In this document: one piece after another, positions 1 through 12,600 of the stretch
Numbering within the stretch: the stretch's first letter is position 1
Layout of the letters: each line of letters starts with the position of its first letter
Assembly: GCF_901933205.1 (NCBI RefSeq)
Contig: NC_044601.1
Span: 45,233,376-45,297,375, forward strand
Direction: 5' to 3'
Origin: Camarhynchus parvulus
Lineage: Eukaryota; Chordata; Aves; Passeriformes; Thraupidae
Length of the DNA: 64,000 bases
Notes under the pieces: model-generated
Seen by the model: the letters and a program-made list of their open reading frames with translations, nothing else
What the model was told of the DNA's origin: nothing
Database searches by the model: none
Made by a program: the position numbers and the translations under genes

Positions 1-834
1 ACAAGTCCAGAGAAATCCGCCGGGAAGGGGCTGCTGTGTCTTAATTGAAGGGGAGACATAACTGAGATGCTTCTCCTGGCTTAGTTTTCCCCCGATCCAG
101 GCTGGATCAGCACAGCCCCGGGCCGGGATGCACCATTGGACACCGCTCCGGCCCCCGCCGGCTTTTTCCTGGGACACGAGGCGCTGGGTTCACACAGATA
201 CGGAGGGGAAGGAAGAGAAACAGAAGGGGCCGAAAAAAGGCCACCTTGACCCATCACCTCCCGTGCTGTGGCCGGGGAGGCGTCACCTGCGGAGACCCGT
301 CGAGGGGAGGCAGCACGGGTGGCGCGAGGAAGGCTGAACTTTTAATTGGGCGATAAATCAGGGAGAGGAGCGTGGGGCAGTGCACGCAGGCGTCAAAACA
401 GAGGAGAAGTCGGCCGGTCAGCAAGACGGGGCAGGGCCCTCTCGCCCCCCGTTAACTCTCCTGCCCTCAGACGGGAGGGGAAGAGGAGGAGAGAGGGATA
501 AAGCAGAGCCTGCGGATCTTGAGTCATCTCGGACCACGGTGGGGAACGGGATCGTACGTGTTGTATTCTACGCTCTATATTCCGAGCAGGCTTGTGCACC
601 TGTGGGCCTTCTCTTTCTCTTTCTTCTGCCAGGCCGCTACAAAAAACAGCAAGAGAAGCTTGGGAAATGTCCCCACCCCTCATTTCGGCATTCCCTGGCG
701 CTCCCCTGCGTCCCGCTCTCCTTGCTCCTTCTGCCCCTACCTGCCTTTCTTCGTACTCGCTCGATTTCTGGCAGAATGAGATTACGGAGCAAATTACGAA
801 CTATTTCAAATTCAATACTTATCTCTGGAAAAGG

Positions 835-871
835 GTGTATGTGTGTCTGTGTCTGTGTCTGTGTGTCTGTG
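835..871. repeat. TG/TC-type microsatellite
   Basis: A run of alternating 'gtgt' and 'gtct' units, interrupted but clearly periodic, of about 37 bp. It is a simple-sequence repeat with no sign of coding use. Confidence 0.85.
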
Positions 872-1763
872 ATTACAATCCAGCCTGTCAAAATTCCTAA
901 TCAAACTGCTGGCGAAAGGGGATTCGTAGACAAAAGGAAACAATGGAAGTCTCGTTAGATCATTTTTCTGGACATTGTTTATGGTCTGGAAGGGATCAAT
1001 CGTTTCAAAATGTTACGAGTAAAAATGATCCTGTGTGGAATGTAGCTAATCCTTTTAAGTTCCTGTCAACTGTTTCCACTCAAAGAATCCGATTTTCCAA
1101 ATCAAAGGTGCAGAACTCAATTGCCGAGGGATTTATAGCGTCGGCACCGGGCTCCCCTCACCCCACACGCCCCCGCGCGCCCCACGGTGGGTGTCGACGG
1201 CAGGACAGGACCGGGCCGAAGGTTGTCCTCCCCGGGGGGAGTTATGAACCCAGAGGGCTCCCTCAGTGGCAGCAGCGGTCTGCCCTACCGGCGGGCGGCC
1301 GAGACAGCCCTGCTAGGACGGCAGCGTACCTGGGGCCGGGAGGAGGCACCGAGCACGGTCCCTCCTGCCGGTCTGCCGGCAGCGCCCCCGGCTCCGCCCC
1401 GGCACGGCCGCGGGGGTTTGTGCCGCTTAACCGGGCGAACCGCGCCGTCTTGCAGCGGCAGGCGCAGCAGCATCTCCGGACCGGACTCAAAATCTCTTGT
1501 GGAAACGCCACGTTTGGCTTGCCCATGAGTGTTAGCAAGTTGTTGCGGATTCCTTCTGGGTGGGGAGGAGGCTGGAGGGGGAGAGAGTCTTTTTAAAAGC
1601 AAAAACATCTACTTCACACCTCTTGTCGGTAGCCCCGCTCCGGTGCGCGGGAAGGAACATCTGCCTCAGAGGCGGACGGGCGGAACTGGGGATTCCACCG
1701 AAAATCGTGTCCCGGCCGGCAGATGTCTGAGCATCAGGAGGAAAGACGTCGGGATGGAAGTAG

Positions 1764-1799
1764 AGGCGATTTAAAGAGGCTGAAAGCGATTTAAAGAGG
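1764..1799. repeat. Short tandem duplication
   Basis: The motif 'gcgatttaaagagg' occurs twice with a 20-bp period. It is a small local duplication in the non-coding FOXD1 flank. Confidence 0.7.
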
Positions 1800-4700
1800 T
1801 TAATTTTCAAAGAAAGGCCACCCTTTGGCTTCTCATACAGAAGAGAAAAGTAGAGAGGAAGAGGTGTTAGCGGGACCTTCGGCTGCCTAGCTCTTGCGGA
1901 ACAGTGCAGGGGTACACACTTGCGTGTGCTGCCCCATCGGCAGGGCCGTCTGCACGGAGAAAGACAGGTTAAGGACTTCCATGAAGGAGGAAGAGATGTT
2001 TGACAGAGCCCACCGAGCAGCCCCACGGCACTTTGTGCAATCAGAGGCGGCCTGAAAAGAAAGTATAAAATATTTTTTCTGTGGTCCGTAATTTCCGATC
2101 CCTCCACTTTCGAGCAGTCACCTGATACATCTGTTCATCCTCGCTCGGCACCGGACACCTTTCCTCTTTTTTTTTTTTCCCCTCTCACCAATGGTTCTTT
2201 TAATCGTCTATTTATTCGAAGAGGCTGTTCTTCTCTGCCCCCACCCCCCGCCCTTCTGCAGCCGACAGGTGGAATTTCACTGTATATCCGTATATTAGAA
2301 AGCTATCTGTTTCGTCTGGTTGTTTCTGAATAAGCAGACGTGACAGTGTTTATTCAACGCAAAGAAAACCCAGGAAAGGCACCTCATTAATCTTGATTGT
2401 GTGTGTTTAATGTATCTCGTGTATACAGGTGTGCATGTACTCTTCTGCAATGAAACCAGAGAAGCAGTCCTACAACCAATGTGGTACGAAGAGACATTCA
2501 CAGGTTTTAAAAGGTCTTGCCAGAGCCTGGGCATTAGCAGGAGCGATGACTACAGTGCTACAGTTGTGCAGGCACTGACTGGCGGTATCACCGGGTGCGA
2601 GACAAACACTCCTAAATGTTCACACGCGTTTCGATGCACTCACATGGCTTTCTATTGCACTCAGGGGACAGAAATACCTTCGGATTGACTGTGGAAAAGG
2701 CTTTCCCAGTCTTAAGAAACGAATTAATGCAACAACGTAATTATCTAAGTATCCGTTTGCTTCTAACATAAATTGCATGATTAATCATCTAAATATGGGG
2801 GCCCGCAGATTTCTGCATGCCGTTTTACTGTATCAGCGAAAGGGAAACAGAATCAATTCAACAGGTCTCCTGTGGCTTGGAGGAAGGGAAAGTTTAATTA
2901 TTTTTATTAGAAAAATAAAAACCTCGCAACCACAAATTTACTTCTGAATTCAGTTCAGCGGTAGAATTTCTGAAATTGACAAGACACCGCGCTAAAAGAA
3001 AAAAAAATTAAAAAGAGAGGCCCCTTTCATCCAGTCTAGTCCATATGTATGTTTTTGTACATTTTGGGCACTACGGTGCCTAGCCGATAGGCTTCTCCAT
3101 GGCGCAGAGCGCAGCGGGTGCCTCTGCGTCTCTCACTGCGGCAGCTGGTGGAGCAGGAGCGCTGCACTAAGGGCACATTCATCTTCCGTGGGCTTCCCGG
3201 GGTGATTCCCGCCGAGACACTGCCGGGCGCCTCCCCGCTCACACCGCCCGGCCGCTCTGCCTCGCCGTGCAGCCGCACACAGCCCTCGGTGCCGCCCGCA
3301 CTGAGGCAGCCGTGCTGGTCGCGAGTTTGGCCGAGGGTGCTTTCCCAGTCCCGCAGCCTTTGCCTTTGTTGTTTTCGGTCGTGCCGGTGAGTGAGCGGCA
3401 AGCCGAGCCAAGCGGCCGGGAAGGGGCCGGAGTGCTTTCAGGGCCGGCTGCCTGCAGTACACCTCCAGGCGGGGACCGGCGGCGAGTAACAGAGTTCTTC
3501 CTCAAGTGAAAAACAAGAGGAAGAGGTTTACCGTTTGGAACTCGCGTTCATTTCTCCGTCTCTCCCCGAAATCGGCGGGCACCCATCTGCGTGCGCAATG
3601 AGGCGCCGAGCGCGGTTGTTGTCGCAGCGGGGATCTGCAGCAGCTGGTTACCTTCTGAAGGGCCATTCTCCTACACACACGTACACACGCTTCTGCGTAA
3701 ATGCCTCCTCCACATCTTGGTCGTGCTTTGCAGGGCAGGAAGGGGCAGCGAACAACGGCCGCTACTCGACGTGCCTCTCACGGGGAGGGTTGCAAAGGAG
3801 AAAGGGCTTTCAGAGAAGGGTGGAGAGGCCTTGCAGTCACCTGCAGCAGGTTACTGGGGCTTGGAGGTGAGGAACGGTGAGGAACGGTGGAGGCGGACAC
3901 CTACCTGTCCGGATATGCCCAGCTGTGGGCACAGGGCAGCCGGTCCCCGCCACTGCTCGGGTCCCGATGGTGTGTGCGGCCGGCCGTCGCCGACGGAAGC
4001 AGAGGAAATACCACTGCAGGTGGGGGAGCCACTGTGAACAAGCTGAAAACGGATCTGCACTGGTTAGCAAGTTCCAGAGCAGCGAGGACTTGGCCAAGAT
4101 CATAATTTCCATTACTTCTGTCAAACAAAATATTATCAGAGACTACAGCAGTACTTACTGTGAGTACTGAGGGAAAGTATTACATACGGAACGGGCCGTG
4201 CCAAGGGAAAGTTAAATCAGATCCACTTTCCCACAGATCCCCCGAAGAGGCCTCAGTCTCTACGGGGGCGACCGTGCGCTCTGCCCCCGCCACCAGCGCT
4301 GCAAGAAAGGGAGCAGCTGAGAGCAGGTGGGGGCCTCGCTCCCCTCTTTCATCTTCCGGACTGGGTGATGGGGCCGGTCCTGGGTATTTGAAACCAGCCT
4401 GCAAGCACGGGATGTGCACCCCGCTGACCCCAGGAGCGCTTCTCACTGCACCTAAAATACAAACCAGATCGAAGGTGTGGTCCAAAGGAGGTGCGGGTGG
4501 GGATGGTTTGGGTTGAGAGCAGCTTCAGGGCTGGGGAGCCATGCATGGGAGCCACGGGGCTCGACCGGACCCCCGGGCTGCGCTGCCCGTCGCAGGCCAC
4601 GGTGGTGTCGGCAGAGCGGGCACGATGTCCGGTCCCTCTGCACAAGGAAGCAGGAGGGCTCCAGGGAGAAGGGCGCAGTGTGTGGACGTGCAAACTAATC

Positions 4701-7142
4701 GTATTCAAAACCAGGGAGGGAAGGGGAAACCTCTTTTTTATAGAGGATGTGGGAAGGGACATAATACAGTCCTGCTTAAGAGAAACGTTATACAAGATAC
4801 TTGAAAAGAAATAATTTCTTAAAAATCTAATTAAAAGTATATAAATCACCCATCAGAAACAAAGAACTATGTGGAAGGAAACGTTTCTGGATAGAGACAC
4901 TGTGTGTGGCATAAAAGACGATTGAATACATAAGGGCTTCATTAAATTCCCAATAGATAACATTTGGCTAAATCTATCCCTAGATTAAAACTCCGCATAA
5001 TAGCACCATAAACGAAGAAGTTTCTTTTTGTGTGGTCCTTCAGGATGAACTGATTGAAACATTAGCCCCCTTATAGAGCAATCCCCTCCCAATTCAGATC
5101 CAGTAATTCGTCTCTCATAGCCCTACGGGGATAGGATGAGCAAGGAGACGGGTTAATGAATCCACATTTTGTCTCTGGGAGGAGAAGGAAACGACACTAT
5201 ACTGCATGTCTTACCAGATTGTTTAGGGCCCAGACTATTTGGGAAGAATTGTTTGTCCGGGCTCGGTGCTTGCGAGGACTACACTGTTAGCTTCTCTGTT
5301 AGTCTCGGAAGCCGTGGAGAGCACGGCGGGCCATTAGCATGCGAATGGGGCGCTGCGGCCCGGCGGTGCTGCGAGCTCATCAAAGGGCTGTGGGGCCGGC
5401 TCCTTTTCTGGCAGCACCTGCTCTGCGGCAGCAGCGGGGAAACAGGGACCCTCGGGACCGGGACAGAGGCCAGGCGGCTTCCCCGCCGACTCGAGGAGAA
5501 CAGGCAAAAAGGTCCTCCACCAGGACTCTGGACATCTTACTCGACTCCCTTTTCCTTACAGAAAAAAAAATCCATACCACCTATTGCAATTTGCTCCTGT
5601 CACCTTCCCTAACAATTCCCAAGGGAAGGTTTTGTCCGCACGGGGCAACTAGTGAAAAACGTGGAAGGAAAAAGTAGCCAAGCAGTTTGCTTGCCATATA
5701 CCTCTGCGGAGACCTGAGGGATGGGCAGTGGGCACACTCAGATCCCACTGTCCGCCGGCGTGGGCCGGGCTGGACACTCCGTGGGGGAGGTCGCCGGGCT
5801 CCCCGGGGTCTACGGCGTAGCCGGGGTCTGCTGCGTAGAAGCCAAGAGAAACAAGCACAAGGGTGGGTCGCCGGAATCTACCCTTCTCGTGTAACTGCTC
5901 GTGGAGATGCCTAGGACTCGAGCAGACAGAACCCAAACTGAGGGCCAGCAGCACCCTTCCTCGGGAAGCCTCGCACCGCCGCAAGGCCACAGCTGCCTTC
6001 TCTCCCGCAAAACATGTCCCTGTTTGATTTTATCTGCCTCTTCGAGGGGGGCCTCAGCTTAGCTCGGTACTCCGCGCTGCACCGGCCCGTGTCGGCCTGG
6101 CGCATCCCCCGGCCAGGCCCGGGGAAAGTGAATTAATCGGTCTCTCATGAAAAAGACTCCCTCTCCCCGGAGAATACGTACACGGTGCCTCTGGGGTATT
6201 TTCCCTTTTGTTTTAGAAATTAGAACGGACTTTACTTATTTTTCTGCTAAGGAACCCGGAACATCCAAAGAGGCCTTCCAGCTCCAGAATGCAAATGGAG
6301 CCCAGCAGAGATCTTATGTCCAGTCTTTCTGCTTTCTGAAACCTACTATTTTAACACAGCATTGCTACAAACAAAACGGAGAATCACCACTTTTCCATCA
6401 ATGAGAATATTTAAAACCCAGGCGACGAAATACTTCTACATGTAAACCCCTCCTCACTCCAAAGAGCACTAAAAGGCATCCCTCCCTTTTTATTATTATT
6501 AATTTTTTATTATGAAAATTCACATATTTGATCCCCGAGTCTCCTAAATAGTTATAAATACAGTCGTAGTTGAAAAGCGCCTCCCTGGTTTGAAAAACGT
6601 GTATTCCTAGCCCACAACAAACATTCACACGCCTACTCTTAAAACATGCGATTCTCTTTTCCATATAAAAGCTCTGAATATTTGAGGCCGGATTTCTTGG
6701 TTAAAAATTTCTTTAGTCTATAAAATAGATATCTTGGACCTTATGCTGTTAAAAACGAGTGTTTGGAATCAGAAAAGCTACTTTCATGGTTTGTTTTGTA
6801 CATCCTTAATTCGACAGCTTATAAACTTAATCAACTCATCACACGAGGATACTACAAAGCGCATTTTATATTTTATGTATTGAAAAGTAGAAACACATGC
6901 CACTATTATCATCATCACAGAAACATAAGTGTCTAGAACAAATCTCTCTTAAGTTCAATGTATGCCCTTTATTAGTAGTATTTTCCTTTGGCCTCTTGGA
7001 ACCAAACTATGATGCAGTTGTGATTTAAAACAAACCCAAAAGTATAAAAATAGTTTTAAACCGGCGTTTTAATCAATCCCCTGATTGGTGACTTACAGAA
7101 CTGGGCTTTACTCCCTCCAGAGAGACCTATTTCTATTTATCC

Positions 7143-7273
7143 CCTCTTTCGTTCCTGCTGTTTTTTGTAGAGTGTTTTTTTGTTTTGTTGGGGGGGTTTT
7201 GTTGGTGGTGTGTGGGTTTTTTTGCTTTGTTTTGGTTTTTTTGATTGTTTAGTTTGTTTTGGGTTTTTTGTCA
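7143..7273. repeat. T/G-rich low-complexity tract
   Basis: About 130 bp made almost entirely of T and G on the plus strand, with repeated 'ttttgttttg'- and 'ggggggg'-like runs. It lies a few hundred bases beyond the likely FOXD1 polyadenylation site. It does not match a defined repeat family that I recognise. Confidence 0.75.
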
Positions 7274-7514
7274 TTCTTTATCTGCTAGGGTTAACAATGC
7301 ATTGCCTGCAAAGATTGTATTTTTATTTTCTTCTTTGCAGTCAAATCTGCACATAATAAATTTCAAGCTAGAATATTCCTTGACTATTGTGATATTAATC
7401 CCAAAGAAAAAAATATTAGCGTCCCAAAGAAAGGAGAAGTGCTAAGGAGGGAAGGATCCAAAGCCAATTGTTTGGCTGGGCTCCTTTGGTCTTTGGGTTT
7501 GGTTTTGATTTTTT

Positions 7515-8150
7515 TTTTTTTTTGAAAATTAAAAATTTTATTTTTGAAAATGTGTAAAAATTTTACATTAAAATGGTACAATAATACTTGCCAGTAATTT
7601 TAACAATATTCCTTGTAAAGAATACGCATAAAGTACAAAATAAAAAACTCCGTAAGTCTATTATAATACAAAACACAGGTTAAAATAAGAAATGATAATC
7701 TTGACTTTCTTCTGTGTAAACACGTTAATCTTTTCTTTTATAAAAGTACATGAGACAGGTGTACTAAATGAAAAAGTATTGCTCTGCTGTCCTCCCTCAA
7801 GCCTTTTTTTTCCTCCTGTACCTTACTGTTTTCAAGCTCCTAGACCTGAGAATCTCTGAACTTCAGCGGTTTAGAGACATTATTTATCACCATGTTGGTT
7901 TCTTTTTAAGGAGTAGAGAGTAACTTTCCGATGTAGTGACCGCCTGCCCATGCAGTATCTAGATCTACACCTGGCTTTGCACTAGTGAAGGTCACGGGAG
8001 GTCCGTCGCTCGCGGCGGACGGCCCCCGAGTCCCGTCACAATTATCCCCACGCAAAGACAGGCAGCCCCTGCGGGCAGCGTCCGCCGGGCGTCCGAGCAG
8101 CGGAGAAAGGAGATACCCCAGATCCTACCTTCGGAAAGACTCCCAAACAC
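7515..8150 (-). other. FOXD1: FOXD1 3' untranslated region
   Basis: This is the stretch between the FOXD1 stop and the likely polyadenylation signal. Its base composition falls sharply from the CG-rich coding exon (above 8.0 kb) to AT-rich sequence. I see no repeat in it. The distal boundary is an estimate based on the AATAAA at 7537-7542. Confidence 0.55.
7537..7542 (-). terminator. FOXD1: Likely FOXD1 polyadenylation signal
   Basis: The plus strand reads 'tttatt', which is AATAAA on the minus strand. It lies about 610 bp downstream of the FOXD1 stop codon in an AT-rich 3'UTR. An A-run on the minus strand follows about 20 bases later (plus 7510-7523). The exact cleavage site cannot be read from DNA alone. 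Confidence 0.6.
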
Positions 8151-9413
8151 TTAACAGTTAGAGATCCGTGCCGCGAAGCCGGGGGTGGCGGGCAGGGCGG
8201 CAGCGGGGGGCAGGCCGCTCCCGGCGCTCCCCAGCGAGCGGGCCAGCCCCGGTGCCGCGGTCGACTGCGAGGCGCAGCTGCTGCCCGCGCCGGGGCCGGG
8301 GCCGGGGCTTCCCCCGATGATGCTCTCGATGGAGAAGGGCGAGCGGGCCAACGCCGCGCCGCTGCCGGGCTTGGCGGAGTGCAGCGAGGCCGCCAGCGCC
8401 GGGCCCAGCGGGTGCGCGTAGCCGAAGGGCGTCCGTGCCAGCTCCGCCGCCGGCAGCAAGGGGCCCGCGGCGCGGCGGCGGCGGGGCAGCGCCGCACCGG
8501 GGGCGCTGCCGGGGGCGGCAGGGGCCTGGCGGGGCGGCGGAGAGGGGTGGTGGAAGGCGAAGAGGGCGGAGTGGGGGGGGTAAGGCTGGAGCTGGAGACC
8601 GTAGCCGCAGCCGTAGGGTCCGTAGGCGCAGGGCGGCTGCTGCGGGGGCTGCGGCGGAGGCTGCGGGAGGAAGGCGGCGGGGTCCACGGCGCGCAGCAGA
8701 AGCTCGGGCGCCGGGAGCTGCTGCCGCTTGAAGCGCTTTCGGCGGCGCAGGAAGCTCCCGTTGTCGAACATGTCGGCGGATTCGGGGTCAAGCGTCCAGT
8801 AGTTGCCCTTGCCAGGATTGCCGGGCTCCCGGGGGATCTTGACGAAGCAGTCATTGAGGGAGAGGTTGTGGCGGATACTGTTCTGCCACGCGGGGAACTT
8901 CTCCCGGTAGTAGGGAAAGCGCCCGCTGATGAACTCGCAGATCTCACTCAGCGTCAGCCTCTTCTTGGGGCTCTGCAGGATGGCCATGGTGATGAGAGCG
9001 ATGTAGGAGTAGGGCGGCTTCACGAGGCTGTTCTTGCCGCCGCCGCCGCCCGCCCCGCCGCCGCCGCCGCCCGCCCCGCCGCCGCCCGCCGTCGCCTTCG
9101 GCGGGCCACCCCGCGAGGGGGGCCGAGAGCCACCGGCAGCGTCCCCGCCGCCCGCCCCGCCGCCGCCACCTACGCCTCCGCCGCGCACGGGCGACCGCGG
9201 CAGCAGGGCGGCGGCGTGGAGGTCGCCCACATCCTCCTCGTCCTCTTCCTCGTCGTCGTCCTCGTCCTCCTCCTCATCCTCGGCGTAGGAGCGGCGGCGG
9301 CGGCGGGTCCGTAGCTCCTCGTCGTCCTCCTCGTCGTCTTCCTCGCCCACCACATCGATGTCGGTCTCCTCAGCCAGCGTCGACGCCTCGGACATCTCCG
9401 AGCTAAGGGTCAT
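8151..9413 (-). CDS. FOXD1: Forkhead box protein D1 (single exon)
   Basis: This is a forkhead transcription factor. In vertebrates FOXD1 acts in the nucleus during kidney stroma, retina and craniofacial development. The intronless frame encodes 420 aa; human FOXD1 is about 465, and the difference lies in low-complexity tracts. Order: a conserved N-terminus beginning [11 protein letters not shown]; acidic and arginine-rich stretches (residues about 24-62); a Gly-rich linker (about 78-126); the forkhead domain (about 130-225) with the recognition-helix motif NSIRHNLS at 178-185 and a basic wing RRRKRFKR at 223-230; a Pro/Ala-rich C-terminus; and an eh1-like Groucho-binding motif FSIESIIGG at 360-368. 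The start ATG has G at -3. The D1 assignment over other FOXD members rests on the N-terminus and on BTF3 being the neighbour. The large antisense frames over this exon are composition artefacts. Confidence 0.95.
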   Translation of the reverse strand: MTLSSEMSEASTLAEETDIDVVGEEDDEEDDEELRTRRRRRSYAEDEEEDEDDDEEEDEEDVGDLHAAALLPRSPVRGGGVGGGGGAGGGDAAGGSRPPSRGGPPKATAGGGGAGGGGGGAGGGGGKNSLVKPPYSYIALITMAILQSPKKRLTLSEICEFISGRFPYYREKFPAWQNSIRHNLSLNDCFVKIPREPGNPGKGNYWTLDPESADMFDNGSFLRRRKRFKRQQLPAPELLLRAVDPAAFLPQPPPQPPQQPPCAYGPYGCGYGLQLQPYPPHSALFAFHHPSPPPRQAPAAPGSAPGAALPRRRRAAGPLLPAAELARTPFGYAHPLGPALAASLHSAKPGSGAALARSPFSIESIIGGSPGPGPGAGSSCASQSTAAPGLARSLGSAGSGLPPAAALPATPGFAARISNC

Positions 9414-9650
9414 GGCGCGGCGGCGGGGCAGCGCATCGGTGGCGGCCGGCGCGGCGCGGCGAGCGAGCGGACGCTTTCCCCGCCGCCGCCAGGCCTCCGC
9501 GCCGCTCCGCGGAGAGCCGCTCCGCCGCCGCCACGGGCAGGCGGGCCGCTCCGAGCCGCGCCGGCCCCCAGCGCCGCTGCCGCGCCTCTGGAGCGCTCCC
9601 GCCGCCCGCTCGGAGGCGGCGGCTAGTCAGGGTTTTGTTTCGGGGTATTT
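9414..9650 (-). promoter_or_regulatory. FOXD1: FOXD1 5'UTR and CpG-island promoter region
   Basis: The CG-dense sequence continues from the coding exon (8.0-9.4 kb) about 230 bp upstream of the start codon, then turns T-rich near 9.63 kb. This is the expected place for a CpG-island promoter of a single-exon developmental gene. I see no clear TATA box. The transcription start was not identified. Confidence 0.5.
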
Positions 9651-12600
9651 TTTGCTGCCGTTTGAATTTCTCTCTTTCTCTTTTTTCCCTTCCCTTCCCC
9701 CCTTTTGGGGATCTTTTTCGGGTTTTTTTCGGTTGGGATCTGTTATTGTGGGCGCAGGGAGGTTGTGCCGTCTCTCCTGGAAGTCGGTTTCCCCTTCTTA
9801 CTCCTCACCTCAGCCCCCAGACATTAATGGATGCGGGGCAGGAGGGAGCGCGCCTAGTCCTGGGAGGAGGAGAGGGGAGGAGGCTGGCGAGGAGGGAGGG
9901 CGTAGGGGATGGCTTGCTGGGCCTTAGGAAACACGGTGAAAAGGCTGGGGCTTAGTCCCAGGGAGGGCAGCCTTCCTCCCCGCCTTGTAGCGAGGGGGCC
10001 ATCACATGGCTCCCAGCGTCAGAACCCGGCGAGTTTCCCCCCCCCCCCACGGCCAAGAAGGGCGGCTCGCCACCGTCTGGGCCCTCCCGGCCTCACCCCA
10101 TCCAGGAGGGGCTCTGGGGGGGCCGCGGGGAGACTGGTGCCATATTTAGTGGAAAAGGGGGAAAAAAAAGATAACACTTGACCCTCCGCGGGGAAAAAAA
10201 AAAAAAAAAAAGAACAAAAGTCTGTCGCAAAGTGTAGGAGCATCTTCCCAGAAACCCTCCGGAGGGTCTAAGAGCTTTGCATCTTCTGGGGTTGCCCTCA
10301 GAGACTGGATGCTGCTTCCCGTGGGAAGGAAGGGGAGAAAAAAAATCAAACCGGAGAGGGAGATGGTGAGTTAATAAACTTCAGATTTCTGTCCGCGGAA
10401 TGGTTGAGAGACATTCTTCCCTACCTCTCCTCCATCACTCTCCAGAGTTTAATTTACTTTAGAATGAAATAAAATATCTCTTGCTATCGACCTCACAAAC
10501 TCTAAAAGAACAGCCTCCAAAACACACCACTATTCTCAGTTAAACTGTAAGGCTATGGTTATTAAAGAGAGAGAAGCAGCTGAGAAACACTCAGCCATTA
10601 TGAGAAACACTCCACTCCCTCCACTATGAGAAACACAGAGAATTAGCGTTACCGCCTTTGTATGTAAAGGAAATAAATTCACTGGGCTTTAGAATGGGAC
10701 TTTCACTTTAAGTAGGAGCAACACCCCTGAGAAAGCGACAGAGGATTGCTTGCTAATTTAGTGGCACTGTTCCCCTTTTCAGGTGATCTACGATGCGACA
10801 GAAGAAGACCGGGGCCCCCTTTATGTAAGGGTTGGCCGGGATAAAAAAAAAAAAAAAAGACAAAACCCCCACCAAAGAACCCAAACAAAATAAACCCCCC
10901 AAAAATTTAGACAAAATGCAATTACCATGGTCTTAAAAAGAAAGGCTTTGAAAAATCCCATCTTTCCCAGTTCTGGCAGGATAAACCGCAATCAAGGTCC
11001 GACTGGGATGGGAGTAAAGGAGTATTTCTTTCTTTGGCAGAAATCGTCCTGAGAAGGGCAGACTGATGCATAAAGTCTCATTGATTAAATCACACTTTGC
11101 AAACAACGTACATACCCAATTTCTCGAAATACGTTTTGGTTTGTCACTACACTGTCCTAACCCAAAGCTACAAGCCACCCTGTTTCAAACCCAGTTCCAT
11201 GGATTTACAACATAATCCTTTCTACTATTTCCAAATAATCCTATTTACATTTTGTTCACTACTAAGGCGCCTGCAAGAGAATACCACCAAAAGTTACAAA
11301 ACGGGGGGTAATAAAAGAAAAAACCCCAACTCTCTAGATGCAGCAAATTGCTATTTTTTTTCCCTGCACCAAAATAGATATCACCCAGATTTACAGTTCC
11401 CATAAAATCTCTCTTCGAACTGGTTTTAAGGTCCTCGGGAAGCTACTAAAAGAAAGGTAGATAGGATTCTTCGTCTTCAAGAGGTTTCTCGTCTTTACAA
11501 AGAGTTACTATTTTATCTTTCTGCTTCCTTCCCCTCTGCCCCCCCTCTTATTCTTTATCTTCTCCTAGCCTGAACGTTTAAAACAGCCTTTAAAAAATCA
11601 TGCTCTTAAGTCTGAAGAACGGTGAAGTTTAAAAATGCACAGGGAAGAACTACTGTAGCGACAAACCAAAAGAGCCGGGGTCTGCCTTCGATCCTCCTCT
11701 AGCAGAACGCACGGGTGTTTCACTGAGCGTGTGACACCGGCGGCTCTTCGACAGCACCGAGCTCCCGCCAGCCTCGGCTGGGGTGCGGCTCTTTCTGGAC
11801 GCGGCCGATCGGGGTGGCATCGCGGGGGTGGCATTTCCCTTGGTAAAATCCGGCCAGCGGCGGGGCCGCGGGCTTTGCCCTGTCCCCCACCTCGCGGTCA
11901 GTGCCGCTCCGCGCCGCTCCGCTCCGGGCATTGCTGTGCGCGGACGGGGGATGCCATCTACCGGCAAGGAGCGCCGGCGGTGGGACCGTGCGCGGGAAAG
12001 GGGGCCCGGCGTGACCTCCCTGTCCAAAGCAGCCCCCGAGAAAGGCAGGGTCGGGCAGGAATCCCCCGCTCAGCGATCGAGCGGGACCCCGAGACCCTAA
12101 AGAAGAATTTTGGAGCCACACCGCAAAAGGGCTGGAACTTCCTGGACCACCTTACCACCTCCGTGAAGGGGCTCTCCGCCCACACACCCAACCACCAAAT
12201 GACCACCACTGACCCAGGATCTTGGGGGCTGTCTTCTACGGTTTCCTGCTAATTGTGAATGGTCTGATATATCGTGCATTTAAAACCACGGTTGCACAGA
12301 AGTCGGATGAGAAACACAGTTACTCAGCTAGGATTTATACTTTTTTTTTTGGTCATATTAAAATTATTCATAAATTTTAAATTATTATGAATTGCAATTT
12401 TTGTTATATATTATACACACAACTCCTGCATGTATATACAGAACATCCACATTTTACCAGTGCAACCCAGGCTTTTATTAAAAATCGAAGATTATGCTGG
12501 GCACTATGCAGGGCATTTTCAAGTGGCCACACAGTGGCCACACTGGCTGAGGTGCTTTGAGTTTTCTGGAGCTGCAGAACTGGACTTTTTCTTAATGTAC

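Larger units (their letters stand above)
1..7142. other. Non-coding flank on the 3' side of FOXD1, CpG-rich in patches
   Basis: I see no gene here. About 1-6.1 kb is GC-rich with patches dense in CG dinucleotides (roughly 1.1-1.7 kb, 3.1-4.0 kb, 4.2-4.7 kb and 5.3-6.1 kb). About 6.1-7.1 kb is AT-rich. Open frames up to about 217 codons occur, but they are arginine-, proline- and glycine-rich, overlap each other in several frames and strands, and lack any domain I recognise, as expected by chance in CG-rich DNA. No CR1 or LTR fragment was recognised. Extended CpG-rich flanks are common around developmental transcription-factor genes such as FOXD1, so regulatory elements are plausible, but this is inference. 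Confidence 0.6.

Noticed and set aside
835..871. CRISPR-like or tandem array at the TG-rich repeat.
   Set aside because: Simple-sequence microsatellite without spacers; the genome is vertebrate.
943..1596. A 217-codon plus-strand frame in the FOXD1 flank.
   Set aside because: The composition follows local CG content, with no domain, no splice context and competing frames on both strands.
8042..9314. Large open frames overlapping FOXD1 (301 codons on minus in another frame, 311 codons on plus).
   Set aside because: They are Arg/Ala/Pro/Gly-rich shadows of very GC-rich coding sequence; FOXD1 has clear domain evidence in its own frame.
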